Positions 34,756-47,000 of a stretch of 64,000 bases of DNA are shown here, one piece after another. A model generated the notes under the pieces. The model was not told the origin of the DNA. It saw only the letters and a program-made list of their open reading frames with translations, and ran no database searches. This DNA is from Miscanthus floridulus (lineage: Eukaryota > Streptophyta > Magnoliopsida > Poales > Poaceae), in assembly GCF_019320115.1 (NCBI RefSeq), contig NC_089593.1, positions 35,101,835 through 35,165,834 on the forward strand. The letters are read 5' to 3'. Position numbers and translations under genes: made by a program. Position 1 is the stretch's first letter. Every line of letters begins with the position of its first letter.

Positions 34756-37700
34756 TGTAACACCTCTGGTGTTTTGACCTAACACTAAAACTTGCCTATG
34801 TCATCATGAGCATTGCAAAGCATTCATAAAGTAGAAAATTTTGAATGCATTCACTAAATAAGCCTTATTTCATAATGTTGTTATTTCATGTGATGTGTTT
34901 CAAAACCCTAAATAAAGATCATGACCACAAGGGTCAAATTTCATGTGATCATGTGAGGCCATGTGTCATTTGACTCAAATAACCCTAATGGGCCATGTTA
35001 CTGGTTAAAAATCAAAGTTAAAGTAAAAGGAAGACAAATCAAATTTGAATTCAAATTCAAATTATAAAAGTCCTTTTTGCCCCTTTTGACTAATTCAAAA
35101 TCCATGTGGAATTTGGGGTTGAGGACAAAAAGCAAAGTTGAAGATTATTTTATAAGGATCAACTTTGGTATTCAAAGTTTTTCATGTTTACATATAAAAT
35201 TTGGAGTAATTTTGAAATGATTCAAATACTCAAATGCACCCCAAATTCAAATTTCGAAATGGAGGTAGAATTTGAAAATGTTCCTAGAAGCAAAGTTGTA
35301 GAGTTTGAAAAATTGAGCAACTTTCATTTTTGGAGATTTTCAACTTCTTTAGAAAAATTGGGAGTAATTTGCAAAATTAATGCAGTGGCAATTCTGTAAA
35401 TACTTCAAAATTTGAGAAGCAGCCGGCGCCACCTCTCTGCTTGCCGCCGGCGCCATGCGGTTGTCGCCGCCGATCAGATTGCGCTGCTTCCTCACGCTTT
35501 GACACGCAGCTGGTGCCGTGGCGGGTCCGTGCGTGCGCTGTCGATGCCGGGCAACTCCTTCCCGGCTATAAATAGCAGCAGCCGCCGCCATCGACCCCGT
35601 TTTCCCCTTCTGCTCTGCTCCGCCGCCAGCTGGCTCCGCCGCTCGCCACAGCCATCGTCGAGCATCCTCCGTCGTGCCTAGCTACGCCAACGCGATCGCC
35701 TCAGTCTTGCGCTTCTCTACGGCTTGCTCACATCGCCTGGGTTGGCCGGAATCGCCCGGCGCAATGTCTTCTTCCCCGAGACCGGCCAGAGCTCCGCCAC
35801 CATCGCCTCGACGTGGCCAGGCTGTTCCAGACCGTCTCCGTCTTCACCAACCACACCGGCGTGATCGTGGTGAGATACTGAACGCGATACTCACTTTGTT
35901 TTAGACTCTACTGCGCCGTTGCCGGGGTTACGCCGTGAGCCGTCGTGCTCGAGCCGCCATGGTCGGCGTGGAGTCTTCTCCGGTGCACCTTCTGCCATTC
36001 AAAGGGCGAGGATGGGTTCGTAGGAGTGTGTAGATCATTTGGGTGTGGTCAGTCTCGCCGGAGCGTCACCGTCGGCGCATTTTGGGCCGGCCAGTGATGG
36101 CAGCGCCATCGAGACCTGTATGAGTCACTGACGAGTGGGGTCGGGCTGTTAGTGAGAAGGAAGGAGAAGAACAGTGATGTTTTGTTATTTTCTGATTTTG
36201 AATAGTGCTAAATCTTTGGAAATTTGTAGAAAAATAATCATAGCTCCAAAAATTCTGAAATTTTGTGTGTAGCCTCTGTACATGCTCTAGTATGGTTCAA
36301 AAATTTGAAACTTGAAATTTGAATAAATTTTTAATGTTCAAATATTCAGTCCTTTAATTAATAAATGCAATTTCCATGATTTTTGTAGGCCACTAAATAA
36401 TTCCAAAAATTATGAAATCTGTTTTGGTACACTAATTTGTCATGATGAAGCTTACATAAAATTTTCAGGTTATTTGGAACAAGTTCATTTTTGGGCTTAT
36501 TTCCAAATTAATTCGAAAATAAATAAAAGCAAACCCTAGTGTTTGATTAGTGTTTGATCTTGTTTTGGTCATGTTTTGTGACTAGTAGGGTTTTAATATC
36601 AGTTGGGTCAAATTACATATGTGGTTATTGACGGTAGGATTACAAGTTGGTTTTGTTGGCTTGCAACTGTACCGTGAAGGAAAATCTTATTCGGGGTGTT
36701 TTTACATTTCATGTACCGTGAAAGCATCATGTTTACATTATCATCATGTTAAAGCATATGTTATCATTTCATGTAGAACCCGAGAGTGAAATGATTCTAG
36801 TTGAGCAAGTTCTGGAAGAATCCCCGGTTGTCACGGGATTCGGTAATCGTGATACTGATCCAGAACCTGAGATCGTCAACGAAGGCAAGCCGCGGTTTAT
36901 GCATTAAACCATTACCTTGTTTACTTTGAAAAGTTTATCACCTATGTTACTTATTGCATTAAGTTGATTAAGTTCAAATGTTACCTACTTGATGCATTGC
37001 CTACCTTGTTAATTGTTTACCATCCTTGAAGATGTTTTCATTTACAAAGGCATAGAATGCTTAGAATGCTTATAGTAGGTTTTCAAAGTAAAAGTTTCGA
37101 TACAATCAAAGATGGCATACTGGCCAAAGAAAGAAAGAAGGTAGAATGAACTAGAGACTAGTCGGGCGACTTATCTTGAATGTTGGGTAATGTTGTCGAC
37201 TATGTCGCTTAAAGGCCACTCATTGTGGATCTTCTGAACGAGACACTTTGTAGTACTAGTCACATACTCCGGTAAGCCTACTTCGGCTAATCCAATACTA
37301 AGACGAATGCCCACGCACTGGGAGTGGAGAGATGGCGGGAGTAGCATGTACCCTTATGGCTGGAATGTGGCCGGATTTGAGGTGTGCTGTGCTCTCGGGA
37401 GGCATGGAGACGTCTTAGTATAGGAGGATCCGGTAGCGAGGTTGATATATGCAAGATTAAGTTCTACATATGTCGTGTGATAAGGAATCCCTAGCTGGGA
37501 CTTGAATCAATTCGAATTGCCGGTGCTCCGTGGATATGGAGACTCGATTCATTATAGAAGCAATGCAGGACTGGTGAATTACTAAATTATGAGAAAGAAT
37601 GGAATGAGAAGGAATGGAATATGAGAAATGTACATTTAGTTTGAGATAATGAACTAAAAGGACTTAGGGGTAAAACTTGAAAATAGGATAAGAATAGTAT

Positions 37701-38272
37701 GCTTTTGGCAAAGTACTTTGAATTTTGCTACATCCTTACCTTGTCCCAAACCCTGCATCTCTAAAAGTCTTACACCCCTTTATGTCAGGTTAGTCTTGTT
37801 GAGTACTTTTGTACTCAGGGTTTGTTAACCCTTGTTGCAGGGAGTCGCATGCGCAGGCTTGTTTTGGTCCCTGCTGCATGTCTGTGTTTGACATCAATGA
37901 CGATGAGGAGTGATGAATGGCCTTTGGACAAGGCACTAGTTTGTATGATAAATAAAGTTAATGTAATATTATCCTGCTACTATGGTTGTATGACACTTAT
38001 GGTATTGTAAGTTTGAAAACAACTGGTTTGTAACTATGTTATCTTAAGACTTTCGCTATCTTTTACTCTGGTGTATATATTTGAATAAACTGTTGTAATC
38101 TGCAATGACTGTGATTGGGATCCTGTTTGAAAAGAGAATCATGGATGATTCGGGTTTCCCGAGGACACCCGACAGACCTGTTGAGTTGTTGGAAACTCAT
38201 GAACGCTATCCGAGGTCTGTCAAGACAACGATAGGTGCACGTGGGCCCGATTTCTTAGGAGGTTCTGCCACA
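34756..38272 (+). repeat. Element 2 5' LTR, 3517 bp
   Basis: It starts TGTAACACCTCTGG and ends 'ggttctgccaca'. It contains the TATA box region (35567) that the 3' LTR lacks. A GC-rich stretch at 35410-35880 holds overlapping ORFs on both strands that I judge non-coding. Confidence 0.95.
35567..35574 (+). promoter_or_regulatory. TATA box of element 2 5' LTR
   Basis: TATAAATA sits in 'cccggctataaatagcagca', a classic plant core promoter setting, with a pyrimidine-rich stretch 'ttttccccttctgctctgct' ~35-50 bp downstream as a likely start region. The equivalent sequence is deleted from the 3' LTR near 44793. Confidence 0.8.
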
Positions 38273-38274
38273 GC

Positions 38275-38286
38275 TGGTATCAGAGC
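38275..38286 (+). other. Primer binding site of element 2
   Basis: TGGTATCAGAGC, matching the 3' end of plant initiator-Met tRNA, starts 3 bases after the LTR end. It is intact. Confidence 0.93.
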
Positions 38287-38657
38287 GGTTCCCATCTAAG
38301 ATCATTGTAGGTTACTTTGGAAAACCTTCAAATTGAATTGGATCAAAGAAAGTAAACTTGATATTTTAAAGTTCAAATTTCTTTCTTCTTACCTATGATC
38401 TAGCCTCAATCCTATCTTATTTGAAAGTCTGTGGCGGATAATATGATTAGGTTTGTCCTATGAATTAAAAATCTAGTACTTATGATTATATAAATCTTTT
38501 GTACCTAGATTCGTAAGATCGATTCATGCATCATGCTTGAGTACCTTGCATAATAATTCCCCTTAATAGTGGTTGGGTAAGTAATGTCAATCCCATTCTT
38601 GCTAACCTCCATTATCCTCAAGCTATTCTTATAGTCCTACCCTAAATTCTATAGGCT

Positions 38658-39188
38658 ATGGCAAAGACCAAGGTAACCGCACGCAAGTCCATGGGGCCTC
38701 ATGGAGTCCCTCATCACCAGTTGGCACCACGAAACCATGAGCTTGGTGAAGGAAGTGCCAAGAACCTAGGAGATGAAGGATCTTCAAGCAACCCCACCAA
38801 CATTGAGAACCTTACCAAGGAGCTCAACACTCTTCGTCGGGCTCATGCCAAAGATCAAGAAGAGCTGGTGGAAATGCAAAGGGGCATCACCATGACCATG
38901 GAGCTACGGAATGAAGCCTGGACACGAGAGGATGCGGCCAATGAACGCGTCCATGAGTTGGAGTTCTACGTAGAAGACCTAGAGATGGACAATGCCATTC
39001 TTCATGAGAATGTCCACATGCTGTACGCTCAACTTCATCCTCCTCATGGGGATGGTGAAGTTACAGATGAAGAAATGATTGTAGATCCAGGAGAAGTCGA
39101 GAATGAAGAGGAGGATCCTGAGGAGTTAGTGTACTTCTTAGATGAAGATGAGGTTTCGTCCGATATGGGCATGGATGCCGAAGACTGA
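38658..39188 (+). CDS. Leader ORF with histone H3-tail-like N terminus, coiled coil and acidic tail
   Basis: An intact 176-residue ORF between primer site and gag. Residues 2-13 read AKTKVTARKSMG. The histone H3 tail begins ARTKQTARKSTG, so 9 of 12 positions are identical, including the Lys equivalent to H3K4 and the ARKS box around H3K9; 'HQLAPR' at about 20-25 also parallels H3 'KQLATK'. The Lys for Arg2 (AAG) and Met for Thr11 (ATG) differences are each one G-to-A or C-to-T step from an H3-like codon. Residues ~50-130 are rich in Leu/Glu/Lys/Arg with heptad-like spacing, a probable coiled coil. Residues ~132-176 are strongly acidic. There is no histone fold. Role unknown; binding of chromatin readers or of the element's own chromodomain is a hypothesis. 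It is the only intact ORF in the element. Confidence 0.8.
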   Translation: MAKTKVTARKSMGPHGVPHHQLAPRNHELGEGSAKNLGDEGSSSNPTNIENLTKELNTLRRAHAKDQEELVEMQRGITMTMELRNEAWTREDAANERVHELEFYVEDLEMDNAILHENVHMLYAQLHPPHGDGEVTDEEMIVDPGEVENEEEDPEELVYFLDEDEVSSDMGMDAED

Positions 39189-39348
39189 GAGCTCAGAGTA
39201 GTAATAGTTCCTTTACTGCTTTCCTAGTAAACCAGGGTTGTCTTGTGGGATACAAGACATGTAATTTAAATAAGTAACCCTATGTAGCATGAAACCTTTT
39301 AAATGCTTTCAATAAAGAACAATGTAAGTAAACATGTTTCTCTAACAG

Positions 39349-42300
39349 ATGCCTCGTCCTATCACCCGAACTGGTGCTAGTGGCTCACATGATGATGATG
39401 AGTGCCCAAATCCTCCACCAATGCCTTCGACTATGGCAGATGCCATAGCCGCACTCATCAACGTAACGGCAGAGAATGCTAGGCTATTAAGGGAATTGGC
39501 GCAGAACTCGCAGGCACCATACCCTAATCGTGGCCGTCATAATAATGGAAATGACGAGTCAACCTATGTGGATTTTACTGACACACGTCCGCCTGTGTTC
39601 TCTAAGGCAGAAGAACCTTTAGAAGCAGACGATTGGCTTAGGACAATAGAGCAAAAGTTCGAGCTGATTCACTGTACCGAGGTTCAGAAACCTAGGTTTG
39701 CGGCACAGCAACTCCGAGGAGCTGTTGGTGCCTGGTGGGCAAATTTGGTAGCAGTACAGCCCGCTGGTCACCAAATCAACTGGAGGGAGTTCAAGGATGC
39801 CTTCAGGGCACACTATATTCCAGATGGTGTGATGACCATGAAGTTAGAAGAGTTCTTGGCTCTTAAGTAAGGGGAGCACCCGGTGATGCACTATGTGGGG
39901 CGCTTCAATCACTTGTCGTAGTATGCTATTGAGTATGTGAATACTGACAGGAAGAAGAAGAATCATTTTCTTAGAGGCCTGAACACTAAACTTTAGACCA
40001 TGATGGCAACTTGTGGTAATGCAACTTATCATGAGACAATCAACATTGCTATCGCTTTGGAGGAGAATTACCGCCGACACAAGGAGGCAGAGAAAAAGAA
40101 AATATCTGCTTTCAGATCGTCTAGTGGAAAGTGTCAAAAGATAGTCTACCATCCTCAGAATCATGACCGTGCACCATTCCGCCCACAACAAGGCCAAGGC
40201 AGGCAGCAAATCTTTATTCGCCCTGCAACTAATACGCCTTACCCTCATCAAGCACCGCAGCAGTAAAATAATACAAATAATGCAAACTGCAATGCTACTC
40301 CCTAGAATCACAATTATCCATGCTATAATTGTGGTAAACCCGGACACTTTTCCTGAGAATGTCCGTATCCTAGGAAGAATAATCCTGATGCACCCAAAGC
40401 CCTAGTTACTCAAGCTTAGAATCAGTACAAGGGCAATGCTCAGAATAATCAAAAGGGTCAGGCTGAGAAGAAAACTGGAAGGGTCTTCTATACTCAAGTG
40501 GAATCTATTCCAGAAGGAGAACCAGAAATGATGGGTATATTTCCCATTGCTAAGCATCCTGCAATTACCTTATTTGATTCTGGTGCATCCCATACATTCA
40601 TCAATCGTACATTTGTTGTGAAGCATGGGATAGCTATTGGGGAAACAAAAGAACCATATCATATACAGTCGCCCGGGGGACGAATCTGTACAAGCGAGGT
40701 AGTTCAGCATATACCTATTGATTTGGGAGGTTATGAGTTCCCTACCAATATGCTGATATTAAAGGATCAAGATATAGATGTGGTCCTTGGTATGAACTGG
40801 TTAACCCAACACGGGGCTATCATAGATGTCCTACGTAGAACCATAAGGGTAAATGCACCTGACAGCAAAACCCAACTTCTCATCCAACTTCCCTTTCCTA
40901 AGAGCACAGTGGAAACAGTCTGTGCAACCATTGTTGAAGGAGCCAAGAAAGTTTCAGTGGTATGTGAGTTTACGGATGTCTTTCCCGATGATCTGCCTGG
41001 TCTGCCACTAGACCGAGATGTAGAGTTTAGAATTGATCTGAAACTAGGAACAGCACCCGTATCCAGAAGAGCATATAGGATGCCACCCAAAGAACTAGCA
41101 GAATTAAAAATGCAACTACAAGAGTTGTTAGACAAGGGTTTCATTCAACCTAGTTCATCACCTTGGGGATGCCCTGCTATCTTCGTGAAGAAGAAGGACC
41201 AAACCTTAAGGTTATGTGTTGACTATCGGCCGTTAAATGAAGTCACCATAAAGAACAAATACCCCTTACCCCGAATTGATTTGCTTTTTGATCAACTTGC
41301 GAGAGCTAAGGTGTTCTCAAAAATAGACTTGAGATCAGGCTATCACCAGATTAAGATCAGACGAGAAGATGTGCCGAAGACAGCGTTTACTACCCGATAT
41401 GGTCTATATGAGTATCTAGTCATGTCTTTTGGGCTGACCAATGCCCCGGCCCATTTCATGTATCTGATGAACTCAGTTTTCATGCCTGAGTTGGATAAGT
41501 TTGTCGTGGTGTTCATTGATGACATTCTTATCTATTCTAAGAGCAAAGAGGAACATGCGGAACATCTCTGCATTGTTCTACAAAGATTAAGAGATCACCA
41601 ACTATATGCCAAATTCAGTAAATGTGCATTTTGGTTGGAGGAAGTACAATTTCTAGGTCATGTGCTATCTGTTGAAGGTATAGCAGTTGATCCAAGCAAG
41701 GTAGAAGAAGTCCTTAACTAGAAAGCACCTGCAACTGTTCATCAAGTTCGTAGTTTTCTGGGGTTGGCAGGGTATTATCGTCGGTTCATCCTTGACTTCT
41801 CTAGAATTGTGAAGCCAATTACTGGATTGCTGAAAAATCAAACTAAGTTTGTATGGTCAATAGAATGTGAGAAGGCCTTTCAGACATTGAAGAAGTTATT
41901 GACAACTGCACCAGTATTAGCACAACCTGATATTGAGAGGCCATTTGATATCTATTGTGATGCGTCTGGAATTGGTATTGGCTGTGTTCTAATGCAAGAA
42001 GGTAGAGTCATAGCATACGCTTCCAGACAACTCAAGAAGCATGAAGAACATTATCCCACCCATGACCTTGAATTAGCTGCTATTGTTCATGCACTCAAGA
42101 TTTGGCGACATTATTTATTGGACAATATCTGTCATATCTATACGGATCACAAAAGTTTGAAATACATCTTCACTCAGTCAGAGTTGAATATGAGGCAAAG
42201 AAGATGGTTAGAACTTATCAAAGATTATGACTTAGAAGTGCATTATCATCCGGGCAAGGCTAATGTGGTTGCCGATGCCCTGAGTCGCAAGAGTCATTGT

Positions 42301-43845
42301 CATTGTTTAGTTGTAGAACCTATGCAATGAACATTGTGTCAAGAGATGGAGCATCTGAATTTAAAAATCATAGAACAAGATTCCCTGTCCAATATTGCAA
42401 TTGAGTCCACTATCAAAGATTAGATCATTGCTGCTCAACGGAAAAGTAAGGGCATAGCCCATATCAAGGACAAAGTCAGATCTGGAAAACCAACATGTTT
42501 CAAGATTGATGAATCAGATGTCGTATGGTTCAAGGATAGATTGGTAGTACCCAAAAATCTAGAGCTGCAAAAGCAAATTCTTGATGAAGCTCATTCTACA
42601 AGATACTCCATTCATCCAGGTAGCAACAAAATGTATCATGATCTAAGAAAGAGATATTGGTGGACCAAAATGAAAATAGAAATAGCTCAATATGTGGCCA
42701 AATGTGATATTTGTCAGAGAGTCAAAGCGGTTCATATGAAGACTGCAGGTCCATTACATTCTTTGCCAGTTCCATCTTGGAAGTGGGAAGATATCTATAT
42801 GGACTTCATTGTGGGATTGCCCAGGACATCTGTAGGCTACAATTCAATATGGGTTATTGTTGATCGCCTAACCAAGATAGCTCATTTCTTACCAGTCAGA
42901 GATAAATATCGAGCGGAACAATATGCTAAGCTTTATCTTGATAGAATCTTCAGTCTGCATGGGGCACCCAAGACCATTGTATCTGACAGAGGGTCATTGT
43001 TCATATCCAAGTTTTGGAAAAGTCTACATGAGTCTTTAGGAACTAAACTTATCCGTAGTTCTGCTTATCATCCGCAAATAGATGGACAGACTGAAAGGGT
43101 AAATCAAATTCTTGAAGATATGTTGAGAGCATGTGTCCTTTCCTTTGGTGCTAAATGGGATGAATGCCTTCCCTTAGCTGAATTCTCATATAACAATAGC
43201 CATCAAGAGAGCATTAAAATGGCACCATTCAAAGCACTGTATGGCCGTAGATGCCAAACACCTTTAAATTGGTCAGAAGCTGGAGAATGTTGGTTCTTTG
43301 GACTGGATGTGGTCAAGGAAGCTGAAGAGAAAGTTAAACTCAAACAAGCCAATATGAAGGTAGCTCAATCCCGATAGAAAAGCTATGCTGATAAGAGGAG
43401 ACGACCTCTAGAATTCAAAGTGGGAGATTATGTCTACCTCAAGGTATCACCAATGAAAGGAGTTCATCATTTTGGGATTCGGGGAAAGTTGGCGCCCCGT
43501 TATGTAGGTCCTTTTCAAATCCAACAACGGTGTGGACCAGTCGCCTATCGCGTCAAGCTACCAGATCACATGTCAGTTGTGCATGATATCTTCCATGTAT
43601 CTCAGCTAAAGAAGTGTCTTCAAGTACCGGACCAAGAGATCAACTTTGGTGATGTAGAATTAGAACCTGATTTGACTTATGCCGAGTACCCCATTAGAGT
43701 CTTAGATCAGAAAGATCAAGTTACTCGAAGGCATACAATCAAGTTCTACAAAGTACAATGGAATCAACACACTGAAGATGAAGCTACTTGGGAGTCCGAG
43801 GATTACTTAGAAGAGAACTTTCCTGACTTCTTCGCTTCTATCTAG
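39349..43845 (+). pseudogene. Element 2 gag-pol: one 1499-codon frame broken only by nonsense codons
   Basis: Gag starts at ATG 39349 with a capsid-like part ('GAVGAWWANL', 'EFKDAFRAHYIPDG') and a CCHC zinc knuckle (40321-40365). The protease box is [10 protein letters not shown] (~40570-40600). RT has FIDDIL (41515-41532). RNase H keeps 'YCDAS', 'ELAAIV', 'YTDHKSL' and 'ADALSR' (41950-42290). The integrase keeps its 'CDICQRV' finger and the D,D,E residues in 'MDFIVG', 'VSDRGS' and 'QTERVNQ'. The GPY/F module is at ~43496-43560 and the chromodomain at ~43690-43830, ending at TAG 43843. In-frame stops lie at 39868, 39919, 39994, 40264, 40303, 40354, 40417, 41719, 42328, 42421 and 43375. No frameshift is present. 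Catalytic residues look intact between stops. Confidence 0.95.
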
Positions 43846-44000
43846 TTGCAATACCTTGCCTATGTTGTAATTTCTCTCGTTTGATTACAGAATAGAAAAC
43901 CCCCTCACTAGCCTTTTGAATAAAGTTATGATGTGTTAGCTTGACACATTTCCTTTTCCATTACTTAGCCTTAAGTTTTAAATCTCGGGACAAGATTTCT

Positions 44001-44015
44001 TTAAGGGGGAAGGGT
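44001..44015 (+). other. Polypurine tract of element 2
   Basis: 'ttaagggggaagggt' directly precedes the 3' LTR start at 44016, the expected site of plus-strand priming. Confidence 0.88.
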
Positions 44016-47000
44016 TGTAACACCTCTGGTGTTTTGACCTAACACTAAAACTTGCCATGTCATCATGAGCATTGCAAAGCATTCATAAAGTAGAAAATTT
44101 TGAATGCATTCACTAAATAAGCCTTATTTCAGAATGTTGTTATTTCATGTGATGTGTTTCAAAACCCTAAATAAAGATCATGACCACAAGGGTCAAATTT
44201 CATGTGATCATGTGAGGCCATGTGTCATTTGACTCAAATAACCCTAATGGGCCATGTTACTGGTCAAAAATCGAAGTTAAAGTAAAAGGAAGACAAATTA
44301 AATTTGAATTCAAATTCAAATTATAAAAGTCCTTTTTGCCCCTTTTGACTAATTCAAAATCCATGTGGAATTTGGGGTTGAGGCAAAAAAGCAAAGTTGA
44401 AGACTATTTTATAAGGATCAACTTTGGTATTCAAAGTTTTTCAAGTTTACATATAAAATTTGGAGTAATTTTGAAATGATTCAAATACTCAAATGCACCC
44501 CAAATTCAAATTTCAAAATGGAGGCAGAATTTGAAAATATTCCTAGAAGCAAAGTTGTAGAGTTTGAAAAATTGAGCAACTTTCATTTTTGGAGATTTTC
44601 AACTTCTTTAGAAAAATTGGGAGTAATTTGCAAAATTAACGCAGTGGCAATTCTGTAAATACTTCAAAATTTGAAAACCAGCCGGCGCCACCTCTCTGCT
44701 TGCCGCCGGCACCACGCGGTTGTCGCCGCCGATCAGATTGCGCCACTTCCTCATGCTTTGACACGTAGCTGGTGCCGTGGCGGGTCCGTGCATGCCGCCA
44801 GCCAGCTAGCTCCGCCGCTCGCCGTAGCCACCGTCGAGCAACCTTCGTCATGCCCAGCTACGCTAATGCAATCGCCTTAGTCTTGCGCTTCTCTACGGCT
44901 TGCTCACGTCGCCTGGGTTGGCCGGAATCGCCCGGCGCAACGTCTTCTTCCCCGAGACCGGCTGGAGCTCCACCACCATCGCCTCGACGTGGCCAGGCTG
45001 TTCTAGACCATCTCCGTCTTCACCAACCGCACCAGCGTGATCGTGGTGAGATACTGAACGCGATACTCACTTTGTTTTAGACTCTACTGCACCATTGCTG
45101 GGGTTACGCCGTGAGCCATCATGCTCGAGCCACCATGGCTAGCGTGGAGTCTTCTCCGGTGCACCTTCTGCCATTCAAAGGGCGGGGATGGGTTCGTAGG
45201 AGTGTGTAGATCATTTGGGTGCGGTCAGCCTTGCCGGAGCGTCACCATCGGTGCATTTTGGGCCAGCCAGTGATGGCAGCGCCGCCGTGACCTGTATGAG
45301 TCACTGACGAGTGGGGTCGGGCTGTCAGTGAGAAGGAAGGAGAAGAACAGCGATGTTTTGTTATTTTCTGATTTTGAATAGTGCTGAATCTTTGGAAATT
45401 TGTAGAAAAATAATCATAGCTCCAAAAATTCTGAAATTTTGTGTGTAGCCTCTGTATATGCTCTAGTATGGTTCAAAAATTTGAAACTTGAAATTTGAAT
45501 ATATTTTTAATGTTCAAATATTCAGTCCATTAATTAATAAATGCAATTTCCATGATTTTTGTAGGCCACTGAATAATTCCAAAAATTATGAAATTTGTTT
45601 TGGTACACTAATTTGTCATGATGAAGCTTACATAAAATTTTTAGGTTATTTGGAACAAGTTCATTTTTGGGCTTATTTCCAAATTAATTCGAAAATAAAT
45701 AAAAGCAAACCCTAGTGTTTGATTAGTGTTTGATCTTGTTTTGGTCATGTTTTGTGACTAGTAGGGTTTCAAGATCAGTTGGGTCAAATTACATGTGTGG
45801 TTCTTGACGGTAGGATTACAAGTTGGTTTTGTTGGCTTGCAACTGTACCGTGAAGGAAAATCTTATTCGGGGTGTTTTTACATTTCATGTACCATGAAAG
45901 CATCATGTTTACATTATCATCATGTTAAAGCATATGTTATCATTTCGTGTAGAACCCGAGAGTGAAACGATTCTAGTTGAGCAAGTTCTGGAAGAATCCC
46001 TGGTTGTCACGGGATTCGGTAATCGTGATACTGATCCGGAACCTGAGATCATAAACGAAGGCAAGCCCTGGTTTATGCATTAAACCATTACCTTGTTTAC
46101 TTTGAAAAGTTTATCACCTATGTTACTTATTGCATTAAGTTGATTAAGTTCAAATGTTACCTACTTGATGCATTGCCTACCTTGTTAATTGTTTACCATC
46201 CTTGAAGATGTTTTCATTTACAAAGGCATAGAATGCTTAGAATGCTTATGGTAGGTTTTCAAAGTAAAAGTTTCGATACAATCAAAGATGGCATACTGGC
46301 CAAAGAAAGAAAGAAGGTAGAATGAACTAGAGACTAGTCGGGCGACTTATCTTGAATGTTGGGTAATGTTGTCGACTATGTCGCTTAAAGGCCACTCATT
46401 GTGGATCTTCTGAATGAGACACTTTGTAGTACTGGTCACATACTTCGGTAAGCCTACTTTAGCTAATCTGATACTAAGATGAATGCCCACGCACTAGGAG
46501 TGGAGAGATGGTGGGAGTAGCGTGTACCCTCATGGCTGGAATGTGGCCGGATTTGAGGTGTGTTGTGCTCTCGGGTGGCGTGGAGACGGCTTAGTATAGG
46601 AGGATCCGGTAGCGAGGTTGATATATGCAAGATTAAGTTCTACATATGTCGTGTGATAAGGAATCCCCAGCTAGGACTTGAATCAATTTGAATTGCCGAT
46701 GCTCCGCGGATATGGAGACTCAATTCATTATAGAAGCAATGCAAGACTGGTGAATTACTAAAATATGAGAAAGAATGGAATGAGAAGGAATGGAATATGA
46801 GAAATGTACATTTAGTTTGAGATAATGAACTAAAAGGACTTAGGGGTAAAACTTAAAAATAGGATAAGAATAGTAAGCTTTTGGCAAAGTACTTTGAATT
46901 TTGCTACATCCTTACCTTGTCCCAAACCCTGCATCTCTAAAAGTCTTACACCCCTTTACATCGGGTTAGTCTTGTTGAGTACTTTTGTACTCAGGGTTTG

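Noticed and set aside
35412..35904. Ser/Arg-rich ORFs in element 2 LTRs (also 44671-45080)
   Set aside because: They lie in LTR U3/R sequence and are shifted or shortened by the LTR deletion.
38658..39188. A genuine histone H3 gene
   Set aside because: Only the N-terminal tail resembles H3; there is no histone fold, and the ORF lies between the primer site and gag of a retrotransposon.
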